In this document: one piece after another, positions 1 through 4,799 of the stretch
Position numbering within the stretch: the stretch's first letter is position 1
How the letters are laid out: each line of letters begins with the position of its first letter
Source: Nitrospinaceae bacterium
Lineage (GTDB): Bacteria > Nitrospinota > Nitrospinia > Nitrospinales > VA-1
Direction: 5' to 3'
Assembly (NCBI GenBank): GCA_029937655.1
Contig: JAPYPK010000098.1
Coordinates: 1-5,296, forward strand
DNA: 5,296 bases
Made by a program: the position numbers and the translations under genes
The notes under the pieces: generated by a model
Databases searched by the model: none
What the model was told of the DNA's origin: nothing
Seen by the model: only the letters and a program-made list of their open reading frames with translations

Positions 1-128
1 CGATCAGAGATTAAGTCCGAAATGAAAATATCTTTCGAAGCAACAAGCGACGAGGATAAAAGTCCTTTGACTAAGGCTTCCGTCATATTTCCGCCACCGA
101 CAAACCCTATTTTTTTATTGCTCAACAT
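1..128 (-). CDS. proC: Pyrroline-5-carboxylate reductase, N-terminal part (runs off the left edge)
   Basis: The enzyme family catalyses the last step of proline synthesis, the NAD(P)H-dependent reduction of 1-pyrroline-5-carboxylate, in the cytoplasm. Only the first 42 codons are present, beginning MLSNKKIGFVGGGNMTEALV. The glycine-rich dinucleotide-binding loop of the Rossmann fold is visible at about residues 8-15 (GFVGGGNM), followed by the ALVKGLL helix and the IFISD strand that are typical of ProC N-termini. The ATG at 128-126 is supported by a ribosome-binding site, AGGGAG (143-138), 9 nt upstream. The gene lies 96 bp downstream of yggS on the same strand. The yggS-proC order is widespread in bacteria and supports both calls, with co-transcription likely. 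The C-terminal dimerisation domain lies outside the window, so intactness cannot be judged. Confidence 0.9.
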   Translation of the reverse strand, partial: MLSNKKIGFVGGGNMTEALVKGLLSSSLVASKDIFISDLISD

Positions 129-205
129 GATAAATATCTCCCTAGGGGCTAAATCAAAACTTACCTCTAAACCAATTCTGCTCCCGCAACTAATATTATG
201 AGGCA

Positions 206-220
206 AATGATCATATCATT
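206..220. repeat. 15-bp AT-rich palindrome just after the yggS stop
   Basis: AATGAT-CAT-ATCATT is a perfect inverted repeat with 6-bp arms and a 3-nt centre. It begins 4 nt beyond the yggS stop codon, in the gap before proC. The stem is A/T-rich and no T-run follows on the minus strand, so it is not a convincing terminator. It may be chance, a weak RNA hairpin between the two genes, or a protein site. The rest of the 96-bp gap holds only the proC ribosome-binding site. Confidence 0.3.
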
Positions 221-224
221 CAAC

Positions 225-932
225 CTACGGTATGGGCTTCTCCAGAGAGGGTCTTGGGCCAAACAATCCTGTACCAACACGTACCAGAGTTGCGCCCTCT
301 TCCACAGCTACTTCATAATCATTTGACATACCCATTGACAGTTCATCCAGTTGAACTCCTGGAATATCCAGGTTAGAACAAGTGTCCCGTAATTCTCGTA
401 AACGGACATAATATGGGCGAGAATTTTCTGGATTACGATCAAATGGAGGGATAGTCATTAACCCACGAACCTTCACTCCTCCCAATTTGGCTAACCTGCA
501 AATCTCTTTGGGCACAATAAACGGATTCATACCAAGCTTCGATTTTTCCCCAGATACATTGACTTGCAAGAGAATAGGCATGCACGATCCAAGAGCCTGG
601 GCTTTTTTATTAATCGCCTCTGCCAAAGCTAAACTATCTACCGAATGAACTAGATCAAACAAGTCAAAAATAAATTTAACTTTATTTTTTTGTAAACGCC
701 CAATGAAATGCCATTCGAGCCCATCTCGTCCTAGGACCTCTATTTTATTCCTTGCTTCCTGAATCTTATTTTCCCCAAAAAGGGTCATACCAGCATGGAC
801 TCCCTCGGCAATTGTCACATCAGTTTGTTCTTTACTTACCGCTAGAAGTCGTACATCAGAAGAATCGCGCCCAACTCTTTTTGCAGCTTCAATAATCCGC
901 CGCTTTACTTGTGTTAAGTTTCCAGGAATCAA
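225..932 (-). CDS. yggS: YggS/PROSC-family pyridoxal 5'-phosphate homeostasis protein
   Basis: This family is made of single-domain cytoplasmic TIM-barrel proteins that bind pyridoxal 5'-phosphate, are not known as enzymes, and buffer PLP and amino-acid/keto-acid balance. At 235 aa the protein is full length for the family. Diagnostic motifs are LLAVSK with the probable PLP-binding Lys34, FGENKIQEA (52-60), WHFIGRLQKNKVK (74-86), LMTIPPF, and the phosphate-binding end SMGMSNDY (199-206) plus RVGTGLFG (218-225). The start is TTG at 932-930: an in-frame TAG stop lies only 9 nt upstream of it (944-942) and AGGA (943-940) sits 7 nt before the TTG. The residues after Lys34 (EQTD) differ from the more usual TK/TQP. 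The gene is separated from groL by that operon's terminator and about 200 bp, so it probably has its own promoter and runs into proC. Confidence 0.95.
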   Translation of the reverse strand: MIPGNLTQVKRRIIEAAKRVGRDSSDVRLLAVSKEQTDVTIAEGVHAGMTLFGENKIQEARNKIEVLGRDGLEWHFIGRLQKNKVKFIFDLFDLVHSVDSLALAEAINKKAQALGSCMPILLQVNVSGEKSKLGMNPFIVPKEICRLAKLGGVKVRGLMTIPPFDRNPENSRPYYVRLRELRDTCSNLDIPGVQLDELSMGMSNDYEVAVEEGATLVRVGTGLFGPRPSLEKPIP

Positions 933-938
933 GGAAAG

Positions 939-944
939 TTCCTA
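939..944 (-). promoter_or_regulatory. Ribosome-binding site that fixes the TTG start of yggS
   Basis: On the minus strand TAGGAA contains the Shine-Dalgarno core AGGA, 7 nt before TTG (932-930). The TAG inside it is in frame with yggS, so translation cannot start further upstream. No ATG is available near the expected N-terminus. Confidence 0.7.
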
Positions 945-1129
945 TCGTGAAAGGTATCTACAGAAAAAAGATATCACATCTAGTCCCAGGGATAAAAAAG
1001 TGCCGGTAGTGCGCTCTGATGATTTACGGCTAGACTCCCCCAAGTCTAATTAATATTGCAGATCATTTGCAACTATCATTAATCATAAAGTTTCAATTAA
1101 AGGCACACTAAAACAATCGTCAGATACTC
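945..1129. other. Gene-free leader between the groL terminator and yggS
   Basis: No coding sequence is supported on either strand here. The stretch must hold the yggS promoter if yggS is transcribed separately, as the terminator upstream suggests, but I see no convincing -35/-10 pair on the minus strand. The only clear structure is the inverted repeat at 1031-1048, listed separately. Confidence 0.5.
1031..1048. repeat. Inverted repeat TAGACT-N6-AGTCTA upstream of yggS
   Basis: Perfect 6-bp arms (1031-1036 and 1043-1048) flank a C-rich 6-nt centre. It lies about 100 bp upstream of the yggS start. It could be an operator half-site pair or a short hairpin in the leader RNA. No T-run follows, so it is not an intrinsic terminator. 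Its length is within what chance allows. Confidence 0.3.
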
Positions 1130-1159
1130 AAAAAAAAACCCCAGCCCTAAGGCTGGGGT
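1130..1159 (-). terminator. Intrinsic (Rho-independent) terminator of the groES-groL operon
   Basis: A perfect GC-rich 8-bp stem (CCCCAGCC 1139-1146 with GGCTGGGG 1151-1158, extended by an A-T pair) closes a 4-nt loop. On the minus strand it is followed directly by nine T residues (the A-run at 1130-1138). It lies 33 bp past the groL stop. There is no T-run on the plus-strand side, so it acts only on leftward transcripts. Confidence 0.95.
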
Positions 1160-1192
1160 CTAATACCTCTGAGATAAATCGGGTAGCCGTTA

Positions 1193-2860
1193 TTACATCA
1201 TACCTGGCATTCCACCCATTCCACCCATTCCACCCATTCCACCCATACCGCCACCACCGGCAGGACCATGGTCGTGGGCTTCTTTTTCTTCAGGAAGATC
1301 CGTGATCATAGCTTCTGTAGTCAAGAGTAAACCTGAAATACTTGACGCATTCTGCAACGCTGTGCGAGCAACCTTAGCAGGGTCAATGATTCCAGCTTTG
1401 ATCATGTCAACATAAGTTCCATTTTTTGCATCAAAACCGTGATCGCCTTTCAAAGTTTTTACTTTTTCGACAATCACTGTTCCCTCTTCACCAGCATTAT
1501 GGGCGATTTGACGGATCGGCTCCTCGATAGACCTCTTGATGATTTTCACACCGAGTAGAAAATCGTGTTCGCCTTTAATCTTATCTAAAACATGAGCAGC
1601 CCTTAAAAGCGCTACGCCGCCACCTGGAATGATTCCCTCTTCGACAGCTGCTCGAGTAGCATGCAGCGCATCCTCTACACGGGCCTTCTTTTCTTTCATC
1701 TCTGTCTCAGTGGCCGCGCCAACTTTAATGATAGCAACACCACCAACCAGCTTTGCAAGTCTTTCCTGCAATTTTTCACGGTCATAATCTGAGGTAGTTT
1801 CTTCAATCTGGTTGCGAATTTGTTTCACGCGACCTTGGATATCAGAAGCCTTTCCTTTGCCATCGATAATGACGGTATTTTCTTTGTCAACGGTGATTCG
1901 CTTAGCAGTACCTAAGTCTTTGAGATCAACATTCTCTAACTTAACACCGATGTCTTCCGTGATGACCGTCCCGCCAGTGAGAATCGCAATATCATTTAAC
2001 ATCTCTTTTCTACGATCTCCGAAACCAGGTGCTTTAATGGCGCACACATTCAAGGTACCTCTCAGTTTATTGACAACCAAAGTGGCGAGTGCCTCACCAT
2101 CTACATCCTCAGCAACGATAACTAATGGCTTACCGCCCTTTGCGATTTTCTCTAATAAGGGAAGCATATCCTTCATATTCGAGATTTTTTTCTCATGTAA
2201 CAAAATATAGGCATCTTCTAAAACCGTCTCCATACGTTCTGAATCTGTCACAAAATAAGGGGACAAATAACCACGGTCAAACTGCATACCTTCAACAATT
2301 TCCAATGACGTATCCATGCTTTTAGCTTCTTCAACCGTGATAACGCCATCTTTGCCGACTTTGTCCATTGCTTCCGCGATTATTTCACCTATGGCAGGGT
2401 CGTGGTTAGCAGAAATGGTACCAATTTGAGCAATTTCCTTCTTATTTTTAGTTGGCTTTGCAATCTTTTGGATTTCAGGAATAATGGCTGCGACAGCAGC
2501 TTCAATTCCCCGTTTAATGTCCATAGGGTTTGCGCCTGCTGTAACGTTCTTCATCCCTTCACGAAAAATAGCCTGAGCTAAAACCGTCGCTGTAGTTGTG
2601 CCGTCACCAGCATTGTCACTAGTTTTACTTGCAACTTCATTAACCATTTGTGCACCCATATTCTCAAATGGGCAAGCTAATTCAATTTCCTTCGCTACTG
2701 TTACTCCATCCTTAGTAATAGTCGGCGAGCCAAACTTTTTATCGATGATAACATTGCGACCCTTAGGCCCCAAGGTTAACTTAACTGTATCAGCGAGTTG
2801 ATTGACTCCGGACATGATTTTATGTCTTGCTTGTTCGTCGTAAGTAATTTGTTTAGCCAT
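1193..2860 (-). CDS. groL: Chaperonin GroEL (60-kDa chaperonin, Hsp60)
   Basis: GroEL forms the double-ring cytoplasmic chamber in which non-native proteins fold, driven by ATP and capped by GroES. At 555 aa it is full length and slightly long because of its C-terminal tail. Nucleotide-binding signatures are present: TLGPKGRN (29-36), TKDGVTVAKEIE (49-60) and GDGTTT (85-90, with Asp86 matching the E. coli Asp87). The hydrolytic aspartate is Asp397 in RVEDALHATRAA, followed by the family signature AAVEEGIIPGGG. Hydrophobic substrate/GroES-binding positions of the apical domain are kept (Tyr198, Tyr202, Phe203, Leu233, Leu236, Leu258, Val262, Val263). The C-terminus is a His-containing linker and a Gly-Gly-Met tail. 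ATG at 2860-2858 has AAGGAG (2876-2871) 10 nt upstream. It lies 74 bp downstream of groES and is co-transcribed from the CIRCE-controlled promoter. One oddity is Ala-Cys-Pro (62-64) where many homologues have acidic residues. Confidence 0.99.
   Translation of the reverse strand: MAKQITYDEQARHKIMSGVNQLADTVKLTLGPKGRNVIIDKKFGSPTITKDGVTVAKEIELACPFENMGAQMVNEVASKTSDNAGDGTTTATVLAQAIFREGMKNVTAGANPMDIKRGIEAAVAAIIPEIQKIAKPTKNKKEIAQIGTISANHDPAIGEIIAEAMDKVGKDGVITVEEAKSMDTSLEIVEGMQFDRGYLSPYFVTDSERMETVLEDAYILLHEKKISNMKDMLPLLEKIAKGGKPLVIVAEDVDGEALATLVVNKLRGTLNVCAIKAPGFGDRRKEMLNDIAILTGGTVITEDIGVKLENVDLKDLGTAKRITVDKENTVIIDGKGKASDIQGRVKQIRNQIEETTSDYDREKLQERLAKLVGGVAIIKVGAATETEMKEKKARVEDALHATRAAVEEGIIPGGGVALLRAAHVLDKIKGEHDFLLGVKIIKRSIEEPIRQIAHNAGEEGTVIVEKVKTLKGDHGFDAKNGTYVDMIKAGIIDPAKVARTALQNASSISGLLLTTEAMITDLPEEKEAHDHGPAGGGGMGGMGGMGGMGGMPGMM
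1211..1246 (-). repeat. Tandem 9-bp repeat encoding the GroEL Gly-Gly-Met tail
   Basis: Four exact copies of TCCACCCAT (plus-strand reading) lie head to tail. On the coding strand the unit reads ATGGGTGGA, that is Met-Gly-Gly. The units are identical at DNA level, not only at protein level, which suggests recent expansion by slippage. The tail (about residues 535-555) projects into the chaperonin cavity in known GroELs. Confidence 0.9.
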
Positions 2861-2934
2861 TGAAACAATACTCCTTTTATTTAATTAAAATAAGGATACC
2901 CAAAAAATCGTTTATTTGAGCGCGGTTGACAAGT

Positions 2935-3225
2935 TTATTTTTCTACTACGCCAAGAACGTCGTCTTCTCTCATAAGAAGATAATCTTCTCCGTCTATCTT
3001 GATTTCGGTCCCACCATACTTGCTATAAAGAACCTTATCACCTACCTTAATCTCTAGTTTAATAGGTTTCCCATCATCCCCAATTTTGCCATTGCCAACA
3101 GCTTTTACTCGACCTTCAATAGGTTTTTCTTTGGCAGAGTCTGGGATAATAATTCCACCCTTTTGGACTTCTTTGTCCAAGATAGGTTGAACCATGATTC
3201 GGTCTTGCAACGGTCTGATTTTCAT
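2935..3225 (-). CDS. groES: Co-chaperonin GroES (10-kDa chaperonin)
   Basis: GroES forms the seven-subunit lid that binds GroEL in the ATP state and closes the folding chamber. At 96 aa it has the usual length. The N-terminal strand KIRPLQDRIMV (2-12), the mobile loop EVQKGGIIIPDSAKEKP (19-35) with its GroEL-contact tripeptide Ile25-Ile27, and the core motif VGDKVLYSKYGGTEI are all intact. The end, LLMREDDVLGVVE, is typical. ATG at 3225-3223 has a strong AAGGAG (3237-3232) 6 nt upstream. It is the first gene of the groES-groL operon. Its leader is long, about 175 nt from the CIRCE-overlapped start region, and contains further structure. Regulation by HrcA is inferred from the perfect CIRCE element upstream; no hrcA gene lies in the window. 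Confidence 0.98.
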   Translation of the reverse strand: MKIRPLQDRIMVQPILDKEVQKGGIIIPDSAKEKPIEGRVKAVGNGKIGDDGKPIKLEIKVGDKVLYSKYGGTEIKIDGEDYLLMREDDVLGVVEK

Positions 3226-3315
3226 TCGCTACTCCTTGGTAAATAATGATAAACTATGATAAAAACAACTGTTTCCGGACGATTCGAGTTACAAATCAAC
3301 CAAATAATCCATCAA

Positions 3316-3344
3316 ATTATAAAAAAAACAATAACTTGTGTGAT
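3316..3344 (-). promoter_or_regulatory. Possible second, groES-proximal promoter
   Basis: On the minus strand a perfect -10 hexamer TATAAT (3321-3316) lies 17 bp from ATCACA (3344-3339), which matches four of six -35 positions. Transcription would begin near 3309, giving a leader of about 85 nt that lacks CIRCE. The spacer includes a run of seven T residues, so the AT-rich context makes a chance match likely. If real, it would give HrcA-independent basal expression. Confidence 0.3.
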
Positions 3345-3358
3345 TTTTTAGAGTTTTG

Positions 3359-3373
3359 GGAACACTATGTTCC
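3359..3373. promoter_or_regulatory. 15-bp palindrome next to CIRCE, possible second operator
   Basis: GGAACA-CTA-TGTTCC is a perfect inverted repeat with 6-bp arms and a 3-nt centre. It ends 5 bp before the CIRCE element. It sits in the groES leader and upstream of queF. It resembles a dyad operator for a dimeric regulator, but could also form a short hairpin in groES mRNA. The regulator is unknown. The spacing (GAAC-N5-GTTC) does not match the Gram-positive LexA box (GAAC-N4-GTTC). Confidence 0.4.
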
Positions 3374-3378
3374 GGATA

Positions 3379-3405
3379 TTAGCACTCCTCTCTGAAGAGT
3401 GCTAA
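3379..3405. promoter_or_regulatory. CIRCE element (HrcA operator)
   Basis: TTAGCACTC-N9-GAGTGCTAA is an exact match to the CIRCE consensus, with both 9-bp arms perfect (3379-3387 and 3397-3405). CIRCE is bound by the repressor HrcA, whose activity depends on GroEL, giving heat-inducible feedback control of groESL. Here it overlaps the expected start point of the leftward groES promoter. It also lies immediately upstream of perfect plus-strand TATAAT boxes facing queF. The groES start codon is 153 bp away, a relatively long distance. Confidence 0.97.
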
Positions 3406-3408
3406 TAC

Positions 3409-3419
3409 TATAATATAAT
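3409..3419 (+). promoter_or_regulatory. Possible queF promoter, -10 region
   Basis: Two overlapping perfect TATAAT hexamers (3409-3414 and 3414-3419) face queF. Correctly spaced -35 positions fall inside CIRCE and are poor matches (for example TCTGAA at 3391-3396), so an activator or a weak promoter is possible. Initiation near 3426 would leave a leader of about 38 nt. The boxes overlap the minus-strand -10 on the opposite strand, so leftward and rightward transcription may compete. Confidence 0.4.
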
Positions 3420-3437
3420 CCAAATTCTCAAAAGCAA
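3410..3437 (-). promoter_or_regulatory. Probable groES-groL promoter (housekeeping sigma type)
   Basis: On the minus strand TTGCTT (3437-3432) is a -35-like box and TATTAT (3415-3410) a -10-like box, separated by 16 bp. The predicted start, about 3403, falls within the first CIRCE arm. That is the usual arrangement for HrcA-controlled groESL promoters and is the main support. No sigma-32 type sequence is evident. Confidence 0.6.
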
Positions 3438-3463
3438 GGTCAGAGCCAAAAAAATCTTAAATT

Positions 3464-3847
3464 ATGAAAAAAAAACCGAACCGTAGCCTAGAAGTCTTTA
3501 AAAATTCACATCCAGATCGAGAGTACGAAATAGAAATGGAGTGTCCTGAATTCACCTGCCTATGCCCAAAAACCGGGCAACCTGATTTTGCGGAACTGGA
3601 AATCCGCTATGTCCCTGATAAATTGTGCATAGAGTTAAAATCGCTGAAGTTATACCTTTGGTCTTTTCGAAATGAAGGCGCGTTTCACGAAAAAGTGATA
3701 AATGATATTCTTGATGACTTGGTAAAGGTTTCTTCCCCTCGTTGGATGGAAGTAATTGGGGCATTTAACGTTCGTGGAGGGATTCATACAACTGTCAGCG
3801 CAAATTACGAAGCGCCAAAAAAGAAACCTAAAACCAAAAGAAAATAA
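3464..3847 (+). CDS. queF: NADPH-dependent 7-cyano-7-deazaguanine (preQ0) reductase QueF
   Basis: QueF reduces the nitrile of preQ0 to the amine preQ1 with two NADPH, in the cytoplasm, for the queuosine modification of tRNA anticodons. At 127 aa it belongs to the short, single tunnelling-fold (unimodular) type. The active-site block is EFTCLCPKTGQPDF (29-42): Cys34 is the expected nucleophile that forms the thioimide and Asp41 the expected acid. The QueF substrate/NADPH motif is ELKSLKLYLWSFRN (57-70), followed by GAFHE (72-76) and FNVRGGI (101-107). The C-terminus is a lysine-rich tail (119-127). No clear Shine-Dalgarno sequence precedes the ATG; the nearest AAGG is about 24 nt away. It diverges from groES and is first of four plus-strand genes. 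No preQ1 riboswitch is evident upstream. No other queuosine genes are in the window. Confidence 0.97.
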   Translation: MKKKPNRSLEVFKNSHPDREYEIEMECPEFTCLCPKTGQPDFAELEIRYVPDKLCIELKSLKLYLWSFRNEGAFHEKVINDILDDLVKVSSPRWMEVIGAFNVRGGIHTTVSANYEAPKKKPKTKRK

Positions 3848-3904
3848 CTCATTAGGCATAGCACATGTATAAAATTGGACAATGTGATTTATCGAATTTA
3901 AATC

Positions 3905-3908
3905 AGGA
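3905..3908 (+). promoter_or_regulatory. Ribosome-binding site supporting the TTG start at 3918
   Basis: AGGA lies 9 nt upstream of TTG. It is the only start-like codon with suitable spacing between the in-frame TGA at 3885-3887 and the CNQCGECC motif. Confidence 0.6.
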
Positions 3909-3917
3909 ACTAGAAAA

Positions 3918-4286
3918 TTGTTAATACGGACTGGTGAATGCAATCAATGTGGTGAATGCTGCAAAACTTTGAATATCACTGTAGTGAGGGACGTAACTCT
4001 CAACCAACATAAGAGTATAAAAGAACTAGAACTTTACTTGAGTTACCGGGGCATCTGTATAGTCGGCGAGGATATTAAACGTAACCAACTATTTTATTCC
4101 ATCAATATTCCTTGCCAACAACTCGGACCCGAGAATGAATGTAAGGTGCACAAAGAACCAGAAGCAAAACCACTTCTATGCCATCGTTACCCTATCGAAC
4201 CTGATAAGAGCGAAGACTGCAGTTACCAATTTCATCCATCCACTCCATTGAGGTCGATGGAATTCGATATTGTTCGAACTAGATAA
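3918..4286 (+). CDS. Small CxxCxxCC metal-cluster protein (YkgJ/UPF0153-like)
   Basis: This 122-aa, probably cytoplasmic protein carries the N-terminal signature CNQCGECC (Cys8, 11, 14, 15). Further cysteines follow in the spacing of the CxxCxxCC family (PF03692-like): Cys66 in IPCQQL, Cys75 with His78 in CKVH, Cys88 in PLLCHRYP, and Cys101. The family is thought to bind zinc or an iron-sulphur cluster; its biochemical role is not established. The start is TTG at 3918: the frame is closed by TGA at 3885-3887, no ATG lies between, and AGGA (3905-3908) stands 9 nt before it. It lies 70 bp after queF and 18 nt before the DUF1566 gene, so co-transcription is likely. There is no signal peptide or membrane segment. 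A link to queuosine metabolism cannot be claimed from position alone. Confidence 0.85.
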   Translation: MLIRTGECNQCGECCKTLNITVVRDVTLNQHKSIKELELYLSYRGICIVGEDIKRNQLFYSINIPCQQLGPENECKVHKEPEAKPLLCHRYPIEPDKSEDCSYQFHPSTPLRSMEFDIVRTR

Positions 4287-4304
4287 GGGTGCTAGTCTTT
4301 TCTC

Positions 4305-4796
4305 ATGACCAACCAAAATAATTCAAAAAAACAACGCTTTATAGACAACGATAATGGGACTATCACAGATTCATGTACAGGGCTCATGTGGCAAGAAGGA
4401 TACGCCTACAGGGAAACGGGTAACTATATTAGCTGGTACGATGCCAATAGCTATATTAAAAAATTAAACAAACAAAAACTGGGGAATTTTTTTGATTGGC
4501 GACTCCCAAATAAACTTGAAATCCAAAGTCTTTATGAAATAGCTCACCCGTTTCAATCCCGCGGGAAAACTTTTGTCTTGCATATCGACCCAGTTTTTGA
4601 GTTTAGCTACGGAAGTTGTTTTTGGACTAGCCGAACCAAACTTTCCGCTGCTCTTGGATTCGAATTCGATGCCGGAGATACCCATTGGTATGCTCAGGGA
4701 AGTATATCTGGAACGGTCAGAGCGGTCAGGCTTAGTAGCGACCCGTCAATCCAAATAAAAAGTCGATGGGCAGACCAACTTACAAGGATTTTTTAA
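4305..4796 (+). CDS. DUF1566 (Lcl C-terminal-like) domain protein without signal peptide
   Basis: The 163-aa protein is essentially one DUF1566 domain (PF07603, the domain at the C-terminus of the Legionella Lcl adhesin). The hallmarks appear in order: RFIDNDNGTITD (11-22), TGLMWQ (25-30), WYDANSYIKKLN (44-55), FDWRLPNKLEIQSLYE (63-78), a CFWTSR strand (105-110), and a closing VRAVRL (138-143). The order and spacing match the domain well. Its biochemical function is unknown; many members are secreted or lipoproteins, but this one begins with a hydrophilic N-terminus (residues 1-11) and has no signal peptide or lipobox, so it is probably cytoplasmic. The ATG at 4305 has only a distant AGGG (4286-4289, 15 nt), so translation may depend on coupling to the upstream gene 18 nt away. 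It is followed after 3 nt by the HNH gene. Confidence 0.85.
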   Translation: MTNQNNSKKQRFIDNDNGTITDSCTGLMWQEGYAYRETGNYISWYDANSYIKKLNKQKLGNFFDWRLPNKLEIQSLYEIAHPFQSRGKTFVLHIDPVFEFSYGSCFWTSRTKLSAALGFEFDAGDTHWYAQGSISGTVRAVRLSSDPSIQIKSRWADQLTRIF

Positions 4797-4799
4797 AAA

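Noticed and set aside
1812..2801. Several plus-strand open frames of 66-132 codons inside groL
   Set aside because: They lie entirely opposite the highly conserved groL coding sequence, have no ribosome-binding site context or recognisable motifs, and are antisense shadows.
3359..3373. LexA (SOS) box
   Set aside because: The arms GAAC/GTTC are separated by 5 nt, not the 4 nt of the Gram-positive LexA box, and none of the flanking genes is an SOS gene.
3420..3463. preQ1 riboswitch upstream of queF
   Set aside because: Expected from queF biology, but the short leader lacks a stable P1 stem and the pseudoknot pattern; only a 3-bp GGT/GCC pairing is visible before an A-run.
3848..3917. Terminator between queF and the cysteine-cluster gene
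   Set aside because: The only pairing is CACAT/ATGTG with a 15-nt loop and no T-run, which is too weak.
3552..3943. Minus-strand open frames opposite queF and the start of the cysteine-cluster gene
   Set aside because: QueF carries its full active-site motif set on the plus strand. The opposite frames have no family motifs and are shadows.
4464..4758. Open frames on both strands overlapping the DUF1566 gene
   Set aside because: They overlap a clear domain match in the main frame and show no protein-like motifs of their own.
4620..4796. Variable region of a diversity-generating retroelement in the DUF1566 C-terminus
   Set aside because: Lectin-fold domains can be retroelement targets, but I see no second, template-like copy of this stretch and no reverse transcriptase in the window. 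The hypothesis would need a repeat search of the flanking genome.
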